A stretch of 64,000 nucleotides of DNA, taken from positions 62,001-126,000 of the forward strand of contig JAJFFN010000020.1 of NCBI GenBank assembly GCA_021776635.1, read 5' to 3'. Positions 1 through 9,947 of this stretch are shown here, piece by piece (positions within the stretch are counted from its first letter, which is position 1; each line of letters starts with the position of its first letter). Source of the DNA: Robiginitomaculum sp. (GTDB lineage: Bacteria; Pseudomonadota; Alphaproteobacteria; Caulobacterales; Maricaulaceae). A program made the translations under genes and the position numbers. The notes beneath the pieces are model-generated. The model ran no database searches. It was not told where the DNA came from and saw only the letters and a list, made by a program, of their open reading frames with translations.

Positions 1-1324
1 AGAATATCATTGTTGTCAGCACAGCAAAAATAACCGGCTTTATTACCATTATTGTCCCGTTGACAGCAGCATCAAGTCCGGTTTCGCCTTCTTCGGTTTT
101 GGCATGAATAGCTTCACCAACGATAATCGCATCGTCTACAACAACCCCCAAGACCAATAAGAAAGCGAAGGTTGAAATCATGTTAAATGATATGCCGTTC
201 ATTGGTAAGAACGCCAAGCCCCCTGCGAATGCCACGGCAATGCCAACGGCAACCCAAAAAGCCACGCTAAAACGAAGGAATAAGATCAAAGTCAGGAATA
301 CCAAAACCAGCCCCATGGCAAAATTTGATTTAATGGTATTCATGCGACCAGAATAAACTTCAGAATTATCATTCCAAAGTGTCATGCTGATGCCTGGAGG
401 AAGACCGTCAGCCGCCGTTTTAATATAGCCTTTAACCGCATCAGCCATTTTGACGATGTCCATATTTGGACCGCTCATAATTTGCACCAAAATAGTGTGT
501 TCACCGTTGACCGTAGCCATAAGATTGACCTGTTCAAATCCGTCAATAACCTTTGCCACATCTGAGACGCGAATGACGGCACCGCTTGGTGTTTGGCGTA
601 CGATTATGTTTTCAAACTCTTCGCGTGTGTCTGCTAGGTTACGTGTCCTAAGCTGAACATTTCCTATTCCTGTACGTACTGTACCGGATGAAGAATTTAC
701 AGAGGTGGCCCGTACGGCTGTAGCAACTTCTGCCAAGGTCATGCCGTATGATTTGAGGGTTGTTTCGGATACTTCAATTGACACTTCTTCGTCGCGAACG
801 CCAAACAATTCAACTGCAGGCACATATGGGAGTAACGCTATTTCTCTTCGAACTTTTTCCGCTGTACGCTTGAGTAAACGTTCGTCTACTTCACCCGACA
901 CGGCAACGCGGATAATTTCATCACGGTTTTCAAACCGCCTCACAATGGCAGGCTCTGCGGCAGATGGAAATCCATTGATAGCGTCTACCTGTTGTTTTAT
1001 ATCTTGAACAAAAGCAGCCCCATCAATGTCTTGTTTACCGATGACCCATAAAATACCCGTACCCTCTCCGGCCACGGCCCAAAGACGGTCTATACCCTTT
1101 ACCTGAGAGACAGCTTCTTCGAGACGAACAACAATTTGTTCTTCAATGTCCTGTGGGGATGCGCCAAGCCATGTGACATTTACTTGTGCACCAGGGAACT
1201 CCACATAAGGTTCCATTTCTTTTTCTATTGTAAAAAAGCTAACGAGACCGCCAATCAAAATAATGATCATAAGTAAATTTGCGGCGACTTTATTATCCGC
1301 CCACCAAGTAATTATCGCGTTCAT
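1..1324 (-). CDS. RND efflux permease (AcrB/MexB-like), N-terminal part
   Basis: This is the inner-membrane pump of a tripartite efflux system, which exports small molecules using proton motive force. The reading frame opens with ATG at 1324 and runs off the left edge of the window, giving about 441 residues of a family usually over 1000 long. The start shows a short cytoplasmic stretch, a first membrane helix (residues about 12-32, rich in Leu/Ile) and then the periplasmic porter region with the family-typical run VTWLGASPQDIEEQIV. The last readable residues (PVIFAVLTTMIF) match the PVxFAVLTT segment that RND pumps carry in a later membrane helix. It lies 10 bp downstream of the adaptor gene on the same strand, so the two form one operon. 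The substrate cannot be told from this piece. Confidence 0.93.
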   Translation of the reverse strand, partial: MNAIITWWADNKVAANLLMIIILIGGLVSFFTIEKEMEPYVEFPGAQVNVTWLGASPQDIEEQIVVRLEEAVSQVKGIDRLWAVAGEGTGILWVIGKQDIDGAAFVQDIKQQVDAINGFPSAAEPAIVRRFENRDEIIRVAVSGEVDERLLKRTAEKVRREIALLPYVPAVELFGVRDEEVSIEVSETTLKSYGMTLAEVATAVRATSVNSSSGTVRTGIGNVQLRTRNLADTREEFENIIVRQTPSGAVIRVSDVAKVIDGFEQVNLMATVNGEHTILVQIMSGPNMDIVKMADAVKGYIKTAADGLPPGISMTLWNDNSEVYSGRMNTIKSNFAMGLVLVFLTLILFLRFSVAFWVAVGIAVAFAGGLAFLPMNGISFNMISTFAFLLVLGVVVDDAIIVGEAIHAKTEEGETGLDAAVNGTIMVIKPVIFAVLTTMIF

Positions 1325-1334
1325 GGCTTTACCC

Positions 1335-2606
1335 CTATTTTTGAGCGGATAAAATGGAAGTGGAATTGTCTTCCAATTTCGCTTCATCCGTAAAATTTGC
1401 TAATTCGATTTTCATACCGTCCGCTACGCCGCGAATTGGCGATGTAATCACCTGTTCACCAGACGAAAGACCGGAGCTAATCACGGCCATTTCGCGTGTT
1501 GAAGACGCTACTTTTACGGTACGTAATGACAATGTTTTATCTTTATTGGCTATATAGACCGTGTTCGTTCCCCTTAGCGCCGTGCGCGGTACAACAATGC
1601 TGTTGACCACTTCGCGCCCGTCAATTTTCACGTGTACAAACAATCCAGAAGCTAATGGCACGCCTTCGTCTGCGCCTTTACCGTATGGGGCAACCACCTC
1701 GGCATACGCAAACAAAACACGTGTTGCGGTGTCGTAGCTGGAACTAATGCGGGAGATTTGGCCACGCCAAGTGTGTGCTTCGCCCGCGACGACAGCTGAT
1801 AGCTGGGCATCTGGGCCAGGGTTCGATTTTGTGGCTATGAAACCAATACCGAGGCCAAGCCTTGCCATGTCCGTATCAGTTAATGGGAGTTTTACTTCGG
1901 CAATATCGATAGCATAAACCCGTCCAATATCTTGCCCGGCATTTATAGTATCACCTAGGCTAACTTGTTTTGCCAAGACCCTGCCATCAAACGGCGCATA
2001 TACAATTGTTCGGCTTTGTTGTAACTTGGCCTCACCGAGCTGTGCTTGGGCTCCAGCAAGGCTGGCACGGGCTTCAGCCATTTGCGGCTCGCGCAGTGTT
2101 AGCGCTGAGGCTTGGCCTTCCCCAAGGTCTTGCCAATCCCGTTTTGCTATGTCTGATTCGGATATTTCGCGGGTTAATACCGTTTGTGCTTGTGCTACGT
2201 TGGCTTCTGCCTGCGTTACCCGCAGGTCATATTCTGCAGAATCCAAGCGCAGGATAACTTGCCCTTTTTTAAATCGACCACCCTCAAGAAAACCGGGCGC
2301 TAGCCATGAAACGCGACCTCCAACCTGTGCCGCTAAATTAATTTCGGTGCGCGGTTTGACTTCTCCTTGTGAATTTACGGACAATTCTACTGACCGCTTT
2401 TCGGCAAAGGCTGTAACAACCGGCGTAGCCGATGGTGGCTCATTTTTAGTTTCCGTCTTGGGTTTTAATTTGCCCATCATAATCACGCCCCCAACCGCGA
2501 GGACTAATACGACCAAAGGCAATACGACCTTCAAAATTTTTTTAAAGAAACCCGACTTAGGGCGAATATCGACCCCATTGGGAATAGTATTATTAACACG
2601 TGCCAT
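1335..2606 (-). CDS. RND efflux periplasmic adaptor (HlyD/MFP family)
   Basis: A 423-residue membrane-fusion protein that links an RND pump to an outer-membrane channel. An N-terminal membrane anchor (about residues 25-45, LKVVLPLVVLVLAVGGVIMM) is followed by a lipoyl half-motif (INLAAQVGGRVSWLAPG), an Ala/Gln-rich alpha-helical hairpin of about 90 residues, the second lipoyl half (IVYAPFDGRVLAKQVSLGD), a beta-barrel, and the membrane-proximal region ending near residue 400. Length and order are normal for the family. The ATG at 2606 gives the anchor directly. The permease starts 10 bp downstream. The cognate outer-membrane channel is not in the window. Confidence 0.95.
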   Translation of the reverse strand: MARVNNTIPNGVDIRPKSGFFKKILKVVLPLVVLVLAVGGVIMMGKLKPKTETKNEPPSATPVVTAFAEKRSVELSVNSQGEVKPRTEINLAAQVGGRVSWLAPGFLEGGRFKKGQVILRLDSAEYDLRVTQAEANVAQAQTVLTREISESDIAKRDWQDLGEGQASALTLREPQMAEARASLAGAQAQLGEAKLQQSRTIVYAPFDGRVLAKQVSLGDTINAGQDIGRVYAIDIAEVKLPLTDTDMARLGLGIGFIATKSNPGPDAQLSAVVAGEAHTWRGQISRISSSYDTATRVLFAYAEVVAPYGKGADEGVPLASGLFVHVKIDGREVVNSIVVPRTALRGTNTVYIANKDKTLSLRTVKVASSTREMAVISSGLSSGEQVITSPIRGVADGMKIELANFTDEAKLEDNSTSILSAQK

Positions 2607-2710
2607 TTTGAACTCTCCACTATGAATTTTCTATAGTCTTAAACATTATTTATCGTAAATCAATAATTATTATTGTTTTTCAATAATTTTATTTCGATAA
2701 ACGGAAAGTA

Positions 2711-2763
2711 CGGCCTTAGCCCCATAGAGAGCCCCATAGAGAGCCCCATAGCGAGTAAGGCCG
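2711..2763. repeat. Triple 12-bp direct repeat inside an 8-bp inverted repeat
   Basis: Upstream of the efflux operon (minus strand) and of the exported protein gene (plus strand) the unit AGCCCCATAGAG is repeated twice and followed by a third, imperfect copy ending ATAGCG. The block is enclosed by a perfect inverted repeat, CGGCCTTA (2711-2718) and TAAGGCCG (2756-2763). It sits in a divergent intergenic region, so it could be a regulatory or slippage-prone element. No known site is recognised. Confidence 0.6.
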
Positions 2764-2885
2764 CAGTTTCTAAGGAAAATCAAGTATTCGTCGTGCGTTC
2801 AAACATTGTTAAGCAATAACGGTCATACTTAGTTAAACTATGCTGTGAACGAACTCAGCTTTACACACTTCAAAAGAGAATGATT

Positions 2886-3362
2886 ATGTTCAGAAAAGCC
2901 CTTTTATCTATCACACTCCTTGTTGGGAGTACTGCAATGCCGGTTACTGCATTAACAGCTTCTCAAATTGTTGAACGTGAAGTTGTTGTCTTTAATGAAG
3001 ATGGTAGCCAAACAATTACAAGAATTGCTGCGGATAAGGTAACACCAGGCGATAAAGTCGTTTATTCCCTTAAATATTTCAACGACGAAGACAATCCTGC
3101 GGAAAACATCGTTCTCGTCATGCCAATACCGACGCAGGTTGACTATATTGAAGGCAGCGCTGATTATGAAGGCGTCAATAGCGTTTTTTCTTCGGATGGT
3201 GGCAAAACATTCGCCACTCGAAATGAATTGAAAGTCTTGCAATCTGACGGCAGTCAGGAAATAGCGCAAGCGAGCGATATCACACATATTAGGTGGACTG
3301 TAAAAAATGCTGTCGCACCGAACACAGGCGGGTCCCTATCATTTAGCGGTCGTTTACAGTAG
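2886..3362 (+). CDS. Exported DUF11-like protein, 158 aa
   Basis: A small secreted protein. An N-terminal signal peptide (MFRKALLSITLLVGSTAMPVTA) is followed by one beta-sandwich repeat of the DUF11/TIGR01451 kind: VTPGDKVVYSLKYFN, then VLVMPIPTQVDYIEGS and a late IRWTVKN strand. The ATG at 2886 is preferred over the one at 2880 because AAAAGAGA lies at a better distance upstream and the signal peptide then begins with MFRK. It heads a run of three plus-strand genes coding for DUF11-type exported proteins, which suggests a shared surface role. The exact function is not recognisable. DUF11 domains are common in surface adhesins and envelope proteins, so a structural role is the likeliest reading. 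Confidence 0.8.
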   Translation: MFRKALLSITLLVGSTAMPVTALTASQIVEREVVVFNEDGSQTITRIAADKVTPGDKVVYSLKYFNDEDNPAENIVLVMPIPTQVDYIEGSADYEGVNSVFSSDGGKTFATRNELKVLQSDGSQEIAQASDITHIRWTVKNAVAPNTGGSLSFSGRLQ

Positions 3363-3582
3363 TTTTCTCCCAGGCCAACCACACATTTATTTTTAACCTG
3401 TAGAAATAGTGCAGTAATGAGGTATGGCTCAAATCTCCCATAAACATGCCAAATTTGGCTATTTTTGTGGAACTAAAATCATAGTTTTTCATATTTAATC
3501 ATATTTTTACTATGGGGATAAGCATGTCCTTAACCATTTTCCCATAGCTATTGTGCCATCATTACTAGGAAAGGAATGAGGG

Positions 3583-4680
3583 ATGATTAAATTGGGATTA
3601 ACAACGAAAGGACTGCTGGGGGCTTCAGTCATTTCTTTATTTGCTGCAACGAATGCATATGCAGGCGGTACAGCAGCCGGTACAAATGTACAAAATACCT
3701 TTACATTAAACTATAATGTATCAGGTACGGCACAAACACAGATAGATAACACGGCTTCACCAACGGAATTTACCGTTGACCGCTTGGTCGATTTAACCGT
3801 AGCCAGCAATGGCAACACAAATGTTGCACCTGGTGCGCAGGACCAAGATTTGGTGTTTTCACTCACCAATAATGGCAATGACACGCAAGCATATAACTTT
3901 TCTCTCGTTAACGAGAGCGGCGATCAATATGATACTACTGGGCTGAACATTACCTACTATGTAGATGACGGCGATGCAATTTTTGAACCTGGTTTAGACG
4001 ATGGTGTAGGCACTGCCTATACACCAGGAAGTGGGACAGCTTCTTCTGATTTGGCTGCAGATGCTATTATCTGGGTTGTTGTGGACGGGGATATTCCTGC
4101 TACGCGCGTTGATACGGATACATCCAATGTTACGCTTGTATCTGATACACTTGAGCCGTTATCTGGGGCTACGCCCGGCGCAGCCGTTACTGCCGATATA
4201 GGCGGAAATACACTCACTGGCGCTGCCGAAAACGTTTTGGCTGACGGTTCTGGCACAGCAAATGAAGCCGCTAATGCCGGTGATCATTCTGCAACTGGTA
4301 CTTATGTAGTTGCCTCGGCTGATTTAACAGCAAGCAAAACTGTCACCGTCTTTACGCAAGATGGTTCTGGCTGCACAACAATACCTGGAACACCTGGTGT
4401 TGGTGATCAGTATTCTATACCTGGTGCATGTGTTGAATATGTAATTACAACAACCAATACCGGTGCAACAGCATCTGCAACCAGTCTGGCAATATCTGAC
4501 GTTCTTGCAGATGAGCTTGAGTTTATTAACGCTGCATCAAGCGGATTTACTGGCGGTACTTTCACACAACCTGCAACCAATACGGTTTGCACGGGCGGCG
4601 TGTGTACGATTAGTTTAACCGGTGCAACATTAACGGCTGGATCCACTGGGACAGTAACAATCAGGGCTATAGTGCAATAA
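3583..4680 (+). CDS. Exported DUF11-domain protein, 365 aa
   Basis: A secreted, Thr/Ala/Gly-rich, acidic protein. It has a signal peptide of about 27 residues ending in NAYA, then two beta-sandwich regions. The first (about residues 30-190) carries a VAPGAQDQDLVFSLTNNGND strand typical of the conserved repeat. The second (about 250-365) is a full DUF11 repeat: LTASKTVTVFTQDG, then CVEYVITTTNTG and TSLAISDVLADELEFI. Four Cys residues in the second half could form disulfides. The start is preceded by GGAAAGGAATGAGGG, a good ribosome-binding region. It lies between the 158-residue and 1702-residue relatives and probably shares their surface or adhesive role. Confidence 0.85.
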   Translation: MIKLGLTTKGLLGASVISLFAATNAYAGGTAAGTNVQNTFTLNYNVSGTAQTQIDNTASPTEFTVDRLVDLTVASNGNTNVAPGAQDQDLVFSLTNNGNDTQAYNFSLVNESGDQYDTTGLNITYYVDDGDAIFEPGLDDGVGTAYTPGSGTASSDLAADAIIWVVVDGDIPATRVDTDTSNVTLVSDTLEPLSGATPGAAVTADIGGNTLTGAAENVLADGSGTANEAANAGDHSATGTYVVASADLTASKTVTVFTQDGSGCTTIPGTPGVGDQYSIPGACVEYVITTTNTGATASATSLAISDVLADELEFINAASSGFTGGTFTQPATNTVCTGGVCTISLTGATLTAGSTGTVTIRAIVQ

Positions 4681-4688
4681 AATCAACG

Positions 4689-4776
4689 CTTTAGTGTAGT
4701 TTTTATGCACTAAAGTCTATAAATTTTCAACAATCTGCGGCGATTTATTGCCGCAGAAAACAACAAGAAACATTTC
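4689..4776 (+). promoter_or_regulatory. Two successive hairpins between DUF11 genes
   Basis: The first stem is CTTTAGTG (4689-4696) with CACTAAAG (4708-4715). The second is CTGCGGC (4755-4761) with GCCGCAG (4770-4776). Neither is followed by a clean T-run, so intrinsic termination is uncertain. They could reduce read-through or protect the 3' end of the upstream message. Confidence 0.5.
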
Positions 4777-4835
4777 ATAAAAGTTCGGCGCCAAACGTAA
4801 CCCGTTTGGTGACACGGGCGAAATGTAGGACAAGA

Positions 4836-7800
4836 ATGGTGAATAGGTGGGTCTTATCTTGGGTAAGATGCCTGCTGTTTGTGGCAATTGGGTTTACTGC
4901 TTTCAAAAGTAGTTTGGTCTATGCCACAACGCTTGGGCAAACGGTTACCAATGTTGCATCCGTCGGGTATGAAGACCCTGACGGTGAGTACACAAACTTG
5001 CTTACAAACCCCGCCGCGTTTATCATTGAGGCAGCGCGCACAGACTCCACTATAGATTTTTTTAGATACTCCCCAAATGCGCCCGATGCAATTCATGTTC
5101 AAATTAATGGATCTGATTTTGCTACTGACACGCATTTACTAAGCTCGTTTTTGGCAATGCCGCCACCAGAGCGAACGGCGGGTAAATTGATCGACATTAG
5201 TGCACCTATTCCATTGATTCCGGCGCAAACATATTTCAGTGGCGAGCTCATATTTGTTCGCGTTCGCGATATTGGACAAAACGGTGACCCAAACAGGATA
5301 GAAACCGTCATAATTACAATTACAACGTCTGACGGCGATGAAATATGTCTTAAATTATACGAATCGGGGCAAAACTCTGGAGAGTTTTGGGCTTGGGTAC
5401 CTTCTAGCCGAGATCCTACACCGATTAATGACCAAACCCTGACCACACCCCAAGATACAACTTTAACGGCAACTTATATTGATAGTTTTGATAGTACAGA
5501 AATATCTATCGATACTGCCTTAGTTGACCCATATGGCCGTGTTTTTAATGCTATTACGGGAGATTATGTAAATAATGCCCGTGTTACGTTGATGAACGCC
5601 GCAACAAATCAACCTGCGGATGTATTTGGAATAGATGGTGTCTCAATTTATCCTCATACTGTTTTATCAGGCCAAAATACAACGGATGCCAGCGGTTTAG
5701 TTTATGACATTAGGCCCGGTGAATTTCGTTTTCCGTTGGCTCCATTGGGTGAATATTATGTGCGCGTCGAACCTCCAGAAGGCTTTAGTTTTGCATCTGC
5801 CTTAAGTGCTGGGGACTTCACTGGTTTAATAAATGCACCATTTGTGATTGAAAATGATGCTTCCTACGGCCTAAATTTCACTTTAAACGGATCGGGTCCA
5901 CTCAATTTTGATATTCCGTTAGATGCCGAGACAGATTTTGTCATCGCTAAGTCCTCTGAACTACAATCAGGTGATATCGGTGACTTCATACCCTATACAA
6001 TCACAATAGAAAACCGTGGAAATGCTGGTTCGCCAGTCATTATGGTCGATACAATGCCGCTAGGCTTTAAATATGTTGAAGGTTCAAGCAGGCTTGACAA
6101 TACGGCCATTTCCGATCCCGTTATTTCTAATAATGGTCGAAATCTGACTTACCGACCAGGCATTTTGAGAACAGGTGAGATATTCACTATTACCTACATC
6201 CTAGAAATTGGTGCAGGCGCGGGTGCGGGGATAAGTTCTGGCAATAACGAGGCCATAAATTCCGTTGTCGCCCTGGACGGCAATGGCAATAATATATCCA
6301 ATATTGCGCGGGCTCACATCACCCTAAGAGAAGATTTGCTGCGCACAACCAGCACCTTAATAGGCCGCATTGCAGAAAACGCATGCACCGGCGAAGATGA
6401 CTGGTCGAGAAAAATATCTAACGGTGACGGTGTAAAGGGCGTGCGCCTCTACATGGAAACAGGCGCATATGCCATAAGCGATAGCGACGGTTTATATAAT
6501 TTTAGCGGCGTCAAAACCGGCACTCATGTGGTCCAAATTGATGAAGAAACCTTGCCGGACGGCTTTGAAGTGATGATTTGCGAAGAAAGTACACGTTATG
6601 CGGGAAAACCATATTCGAAATTTATTGAAATCCAAGGCGGTGGCATTTGGCGTGCCAATTTTTACCTAAAAAACAATGGAACTGTTAATGCTGCCAAAGA
6701 GGACAAAATTTTTAACGATAGAACCGAATATAAATCCTACGGCGAAAAATGGCTTGAGGTGCAAACCCCTAAGCTTGAATGGGTTTACCCTGGTCCCGTG
6801 CGTACGCCGTCCACGCCTTCTGTCAATATTGGAATCAAGCATGGACCAAATCAAAAGATCACGCTCATGCTCAATGGCAATAAGGTCCCACAAGCCAATT
6901 TTGAGGCACGTGATAGTAATACGGCTCGAAGTGCGATGATGAGCCGTTGGCGCGGCGTCGATATACTTGAAGGTGAAAACGAGTTTAAGGCACTTGTAAA
7001 AGGCCCATCGGGCACAGTTGAAGAAAGCCTCTTGCAAAACATTTATTTTGTCAAAAATATTGCCAGAGCTATTGCGCTGCCTGACCAATCGGTATTGGTC
7101 GCAGATGGGCGTACTGCGCCTATCTTGGCAGTAAGGCTGGAAGACGAATCTGGTCGGCCTGTCCACGCGGGACGTATTGCCCAAATTGATATCCCCGCCC
7201 CGTATAGGCTCAAAAGCAAAGCGCGACTTGAAGGCGACGAAGATCTACTTTCGCCTTATTCTGCACGGGCAGATATAGTTGCTGGCAATGATGGCATAGC
7301 ACGCATAGAATTGGAACCGACCTTGCAAACGGGCAAAGTCACGATTGTTGTTACTTTGGATAATGGTCGTAAACTTGAGCTGTTTATGTATTTGGAACCT
7401 GAAAAACGGGACTGGATAATTGTCGGACTTGCGGAAGGCAGCCTTGCTTATAATAGCCTAAAAAACAAATCTGTCGCATTGGTGGCCGGCGCGGCGGATG
7501 ATTTAAATTCTGATGGGCGGGTTGCATTTTTTGCCAAAGGTCTTGTCAAAGGCGATTGGATGTTAACGCTCGCGGTTGACACAGACAAACGGCGCGGTAA
7601 CCGCGATAAAGACTTTCGGACCGAAATAGACCCCAATGCTTATTATACATTATACGGTGACCGTTCCTATAATCTTATAGAAGCGGCTAGTCGTTATCCG
7701 GTTTATATTAAAATCGAGAAAAAAAGCTTCTATGCTATGTTTGGTGATTTTAATACGAATATTACCGAAGGTAAATTAACCCGCTACAACCGTCATTTAT

Positions 7801-9944
7801 CAGGAATTAAATCTGAATATCTAGGTGAAAACTTTCAGCTTACCGGGTACGGCGCTGAAACCAATCAAGGCTTCGCCAAAGATGAAATCGCCGCAAATGG
7901 GACAAGCGGGCCATATTCTTTATCGAATACATCAGTTTTAGCCAATTCAGAAACCGTTACGATTGAAACGCGTGATCGCGTACGTGCAGATGTAGTTTTG
8001 GAAAGCCGCGTATTGTTACGACATCTGGACTACACGCTAGATAATTTAACGGGGGAAATTATTTTTCGTTTGCCCGTTGATGTGTCGGACAGTGGTTTTA
8101 ATCCGAAAGTGATTGTGGTTGATTACGAAACATCAAGCGATTCCGAACGCAATATATCTTATGGTGGGCGCGTACAAAAGCAAATCTTGCAAGGACGCGT
8201 CCAAATTGGCTCTACCTTTGTACATGAGGGCGGTAATGGCAATGGGGCGGGCGGCAAATCTGATATGATTGGCGGGGAAATTATCGCCAGATTAGGCTCA
8301 GGTACGGAATTACGCGGCGAAATTGCCACGAGCCGTTCAAAACAAACCTCTGGTGATGATTATAAATCTGCAAATGCTTTTTTAGCCGAGATCAACCATA
8401 CAAGTGAAAAGCTTAATGTCAGTGCCTATGTGCGCTCTGAAGAAGCGGGGTATGGTTTAAAACAGCGCAGCACCGCCACAAGTGACATTAGACGTTATGG
8501 GACGAATATAGACTACAAATTTGATGAATTTATCGTCGAACAAACAGGGCGACGTGGTTCACGGAACATTGTTGCGAATTTGTATAAAGAAGATAATTTA
8601 GGTACCGGAAATTCCCGTATCCTTTCTGAAATAAGTGTCAATCAGGAAAGTGAGAAACTTTCAGGGTCTGTTGGTATTCGTTCCGTCAAAGATAAAATCG
8701 TTACGGGAACAGACAAAGAATCCATTCTTGCTCTTATAAGTGCACGATATGCTTACCCCAAACTCGGCATATCCGTCCAAGCAAGCCATGAACAACCACT
8801 CAGCGATAAAGGCAGTGTTGGCGATTTTCCGCGCCGCACACGTTTATCCCTGGAAAAAACTGTTACTGATAAGGCCAATGTCAGAATAAGCCACGATATT
8901 ATAGGCGGTACGTATGGCAAAGGACAAAATACATCTGTTGGGATTAATTATAGGCCTTGGGCAGGAACAGAAGTTTCTGTTGGTTCCGATATGATTACGT
9001 CTGACAGCGGTAAACGTTTAGGCGCAACAATTGGGCTAGATCAACAAATCCAGTTAACACCTACATGGAGCACTTCATTTGGTCTTACCAATCGACACAT
9101 TTTCAGGGGTAGCGGGACCGTTGAGCAAGTGGCTCCAGATGCTGCCGTATCAGCACTGGAAACCAACGAAACTTATTTTGCTGGTTATGCAGGGCTTGGC
9201 TTTCGTAACAGCAATACCAGTTTATCCACGCGCCTTGAGGTTCGTGATGCCGTGAGCTCAGACACTGTTATCGCCAGTGTAGCTGCCGCACGGGAAGTGT
9301 CCGAGAAATTATCATTTGCAGGTGCCGTGCGCGCAAATTTCAGAAACCAGGACACATTAACACCAACCAACCCAGCATCGTCCACAGGTAATAACTCTGG
9401 AAAATCTTCACGCATTGATGGTCGTATTGGTACGGCTTGGCGGCCTAGAAATAGTGATGAACTTGTCATTCTAAACCGGTTTGATATTAGCCATGATGAC
9501 AACATATCTGGTTCAAAAACCACCAAGATTGCTAACAATCTTACCGCAAACACCATGATAAATGAGCGCTGGCAGGTTGCAGGACATTACGGCGTCAAAC
9601 ATGCAAAAACTACATTTGAGGGCACAACCAATAGTGGGTTTTCTCACCTAGTCGGCGCAGAAACACGTTTTGACATAGCCAAACGCATAGATGTTGGCCT
9701 GAACGGCTCTGTATTGTACGGTGAGAGCTCTAAAACACTTAGCTATGCCTATGGGCCATCTATTGGTATATCGCCCGTAGACAATGTATGGCTAAGCCTA
9801 GGGTATAATGTCGAAGGGTATACAGACAGGGACTTCTCTGCTGCAGAGTACAGCCAAAAAGGGGCTTATCTTAAATTCCGCTTTAAGTTTGACCAAAATA
9901 CGGCGCGCGGCCTATTGAATATGATCTCGCCTCAACGAGACTAA
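4836..9944 (+). CDS. Giant DUF11/SdrD-B-like protein with probable C-terminal outer-membrane barrel
   Basis: A 1702-residue exported protein. The frame is open from a TTG at 4806, but the ATG at 4836 has AGGA five bases upstream and begins directly with a signal peptide ending near SLVYA, so it is taken as the start. Seen in order: an N-terminal beta-rich region repeating the motif of the preceding genes; a DUF11 repeat (about residues 370-470, IPYTITIENRGNAGSPVIM); an SdrD-B-like domain (about 500-590, GVRLYMETGAYAISDSDG); an Ig-like segment (about 770-860); a junction region with ARYAYP- and YGDRS-like strands; and about 550 C-terminal residues of alternating amphipathic strands ending in YLKFRFKFDQ, resembling an outer-membrane beta-barrel. 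It may anchor or export the smaller DUF11 proteins encoded upstream; that is inference. Confidence 0.85.
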   Translation: MVNRWVLSWVRCLLFVAIGFTAFKSSLVYATTLGQTVTNVASVGYEDPDGEYTNLLTNPAAFIIEAARTDSTIDFFRYSPNAPDAIHVQINGSDFATDTHLLSSFLAMPPPERTAGKLIDISAPIPLIPAQTYFSGELIFVRVRDIGQNGDPNRIETVIITITTSDGDEICLKLYESGQNSGEFWAWVPSSRDPTPINDQTLTTPQDTTLTATYIDSFDSTEISIDTALVDPYGRVFNAITGDYVNNARVTLMNAATNQPADVFGIDGVSIYPHTVLSGQNTTDASGLVYDIRPGEFRFPLAPLGEYYVRVEPPEGFSFASALSAGDFTGLINAPFVIENDASYGLNFTLNGSGPLNFDIPLDAETDFVIAKSSELQSGDIGDFIPYTITIENRGNAGSPVIMVDTMPLGFKYVEGSSRLDNTAISDPVISNNGRNLTYRPGILRTGEIFTITYILEIGAGAGAGISSGNNEAINSVVALDGNGNNISNIARAHITLREDLLRTTSTLIGRIAENACTGEDDWSRKISNGDGVKGVRLYMETGAYAISDSDGLYNFSGVKTGTHVVQIDEETLPDGFEVMICEESTRYAGKPYSKFIEIQGGGIWRANFYLKNNGTVNAAKEDKIFNDRTEYKSYGEKWLEVQTPKLEWVYPGPVRTPSTPSVNIGIKHGPNQKITLMLNGNKVPQANFEARDSNTARSAMMSRWRGVDILEGENEFKALVKGPSGTVEESLLQNIYFVKNIARAIALPDQSVLVADGRTAPILAVRLEDESGRPVHAGRIAQIDIPAPYRLKSKARLEGDEDLLSPYSARADIVAGNDGIARIELEPTLQTGKVTIVVTLDNGRKLELFMYLEPEKRDWIIVGLAEGSLAYNSLKNKSVALVAGAADDLNSDGRVAFFAKGLVKGDWMLTLAVDTDKRRGNRDKDFRTEIDPNAYYTLYGDRSYNLIEAASRYPVYIKIEKKSFYAMFGDFNTNITEGKLTRYNRHLSGIKSEYLGENFQLTGYGAETNQGFAKDEIAANGTSGPYSLSNTSVLANSETVTIETRDRVRADVVLESRVLLRHLDYTLDNLTGEIIFRLPVDVSDSGFNPKVIVVDYETSSDSERNISYGGRVQKQILQGRVQIGSTFVHEGGNGNGAGGKSDMIGGEIIARLGSGTELRGEIATSRSKQTSGDDYKSANAFLAEINHTSEKLNVSAYVRSEEAGYGLKQRSTATSDIRRYGTNIDYKFDEFIVEQTGRRGSRNIVANLYKEDNLGTGNSRILSEISVNQESEKLSGSVGIRSVKDKIVTGTDKESILALISARYAYPKLGISVQASHEQPLSDKGSVGDFPRRTRLSLEKTVTDKANVRISHDIIGGTYGKGQNTSVGINYRPWAGTEVSVGSDMITSDSGKRLGATIGLDQQIQLTPTWSTSFGLTNRHIFRGSGTVEQVAPDAAVSALETNETYFAGYAGLGFRNSNTSLSTRLEVRDAVSSDTVIASVAAAREVSEKLSFAGAVRANFRNQDTLTPTNPASSTGNNSGKSSRIDGRIGTAWRPRNSDELVILNRFDISHDDNISGSKTTKIANNLTANTMINERWQVAGHYGVKHAKTTFEGTTNSGFSHLVGAETRFDIAKRIDVGLNGSVLYGESSKTLSYAYGPSIGISPVDNVWLSLGYNVEGYTDRDFSAAEYSQKGAYLKFRFKFDQNTARGLLNMISPQRD

Positions 9945-9947
9945 AAC

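Noticed and set aside
450..1007. Plus-strand frames over the efflux permease
   Set aside because: The minus strand codes for a clear RND permease running off the edge; the plus frames are its shadows.
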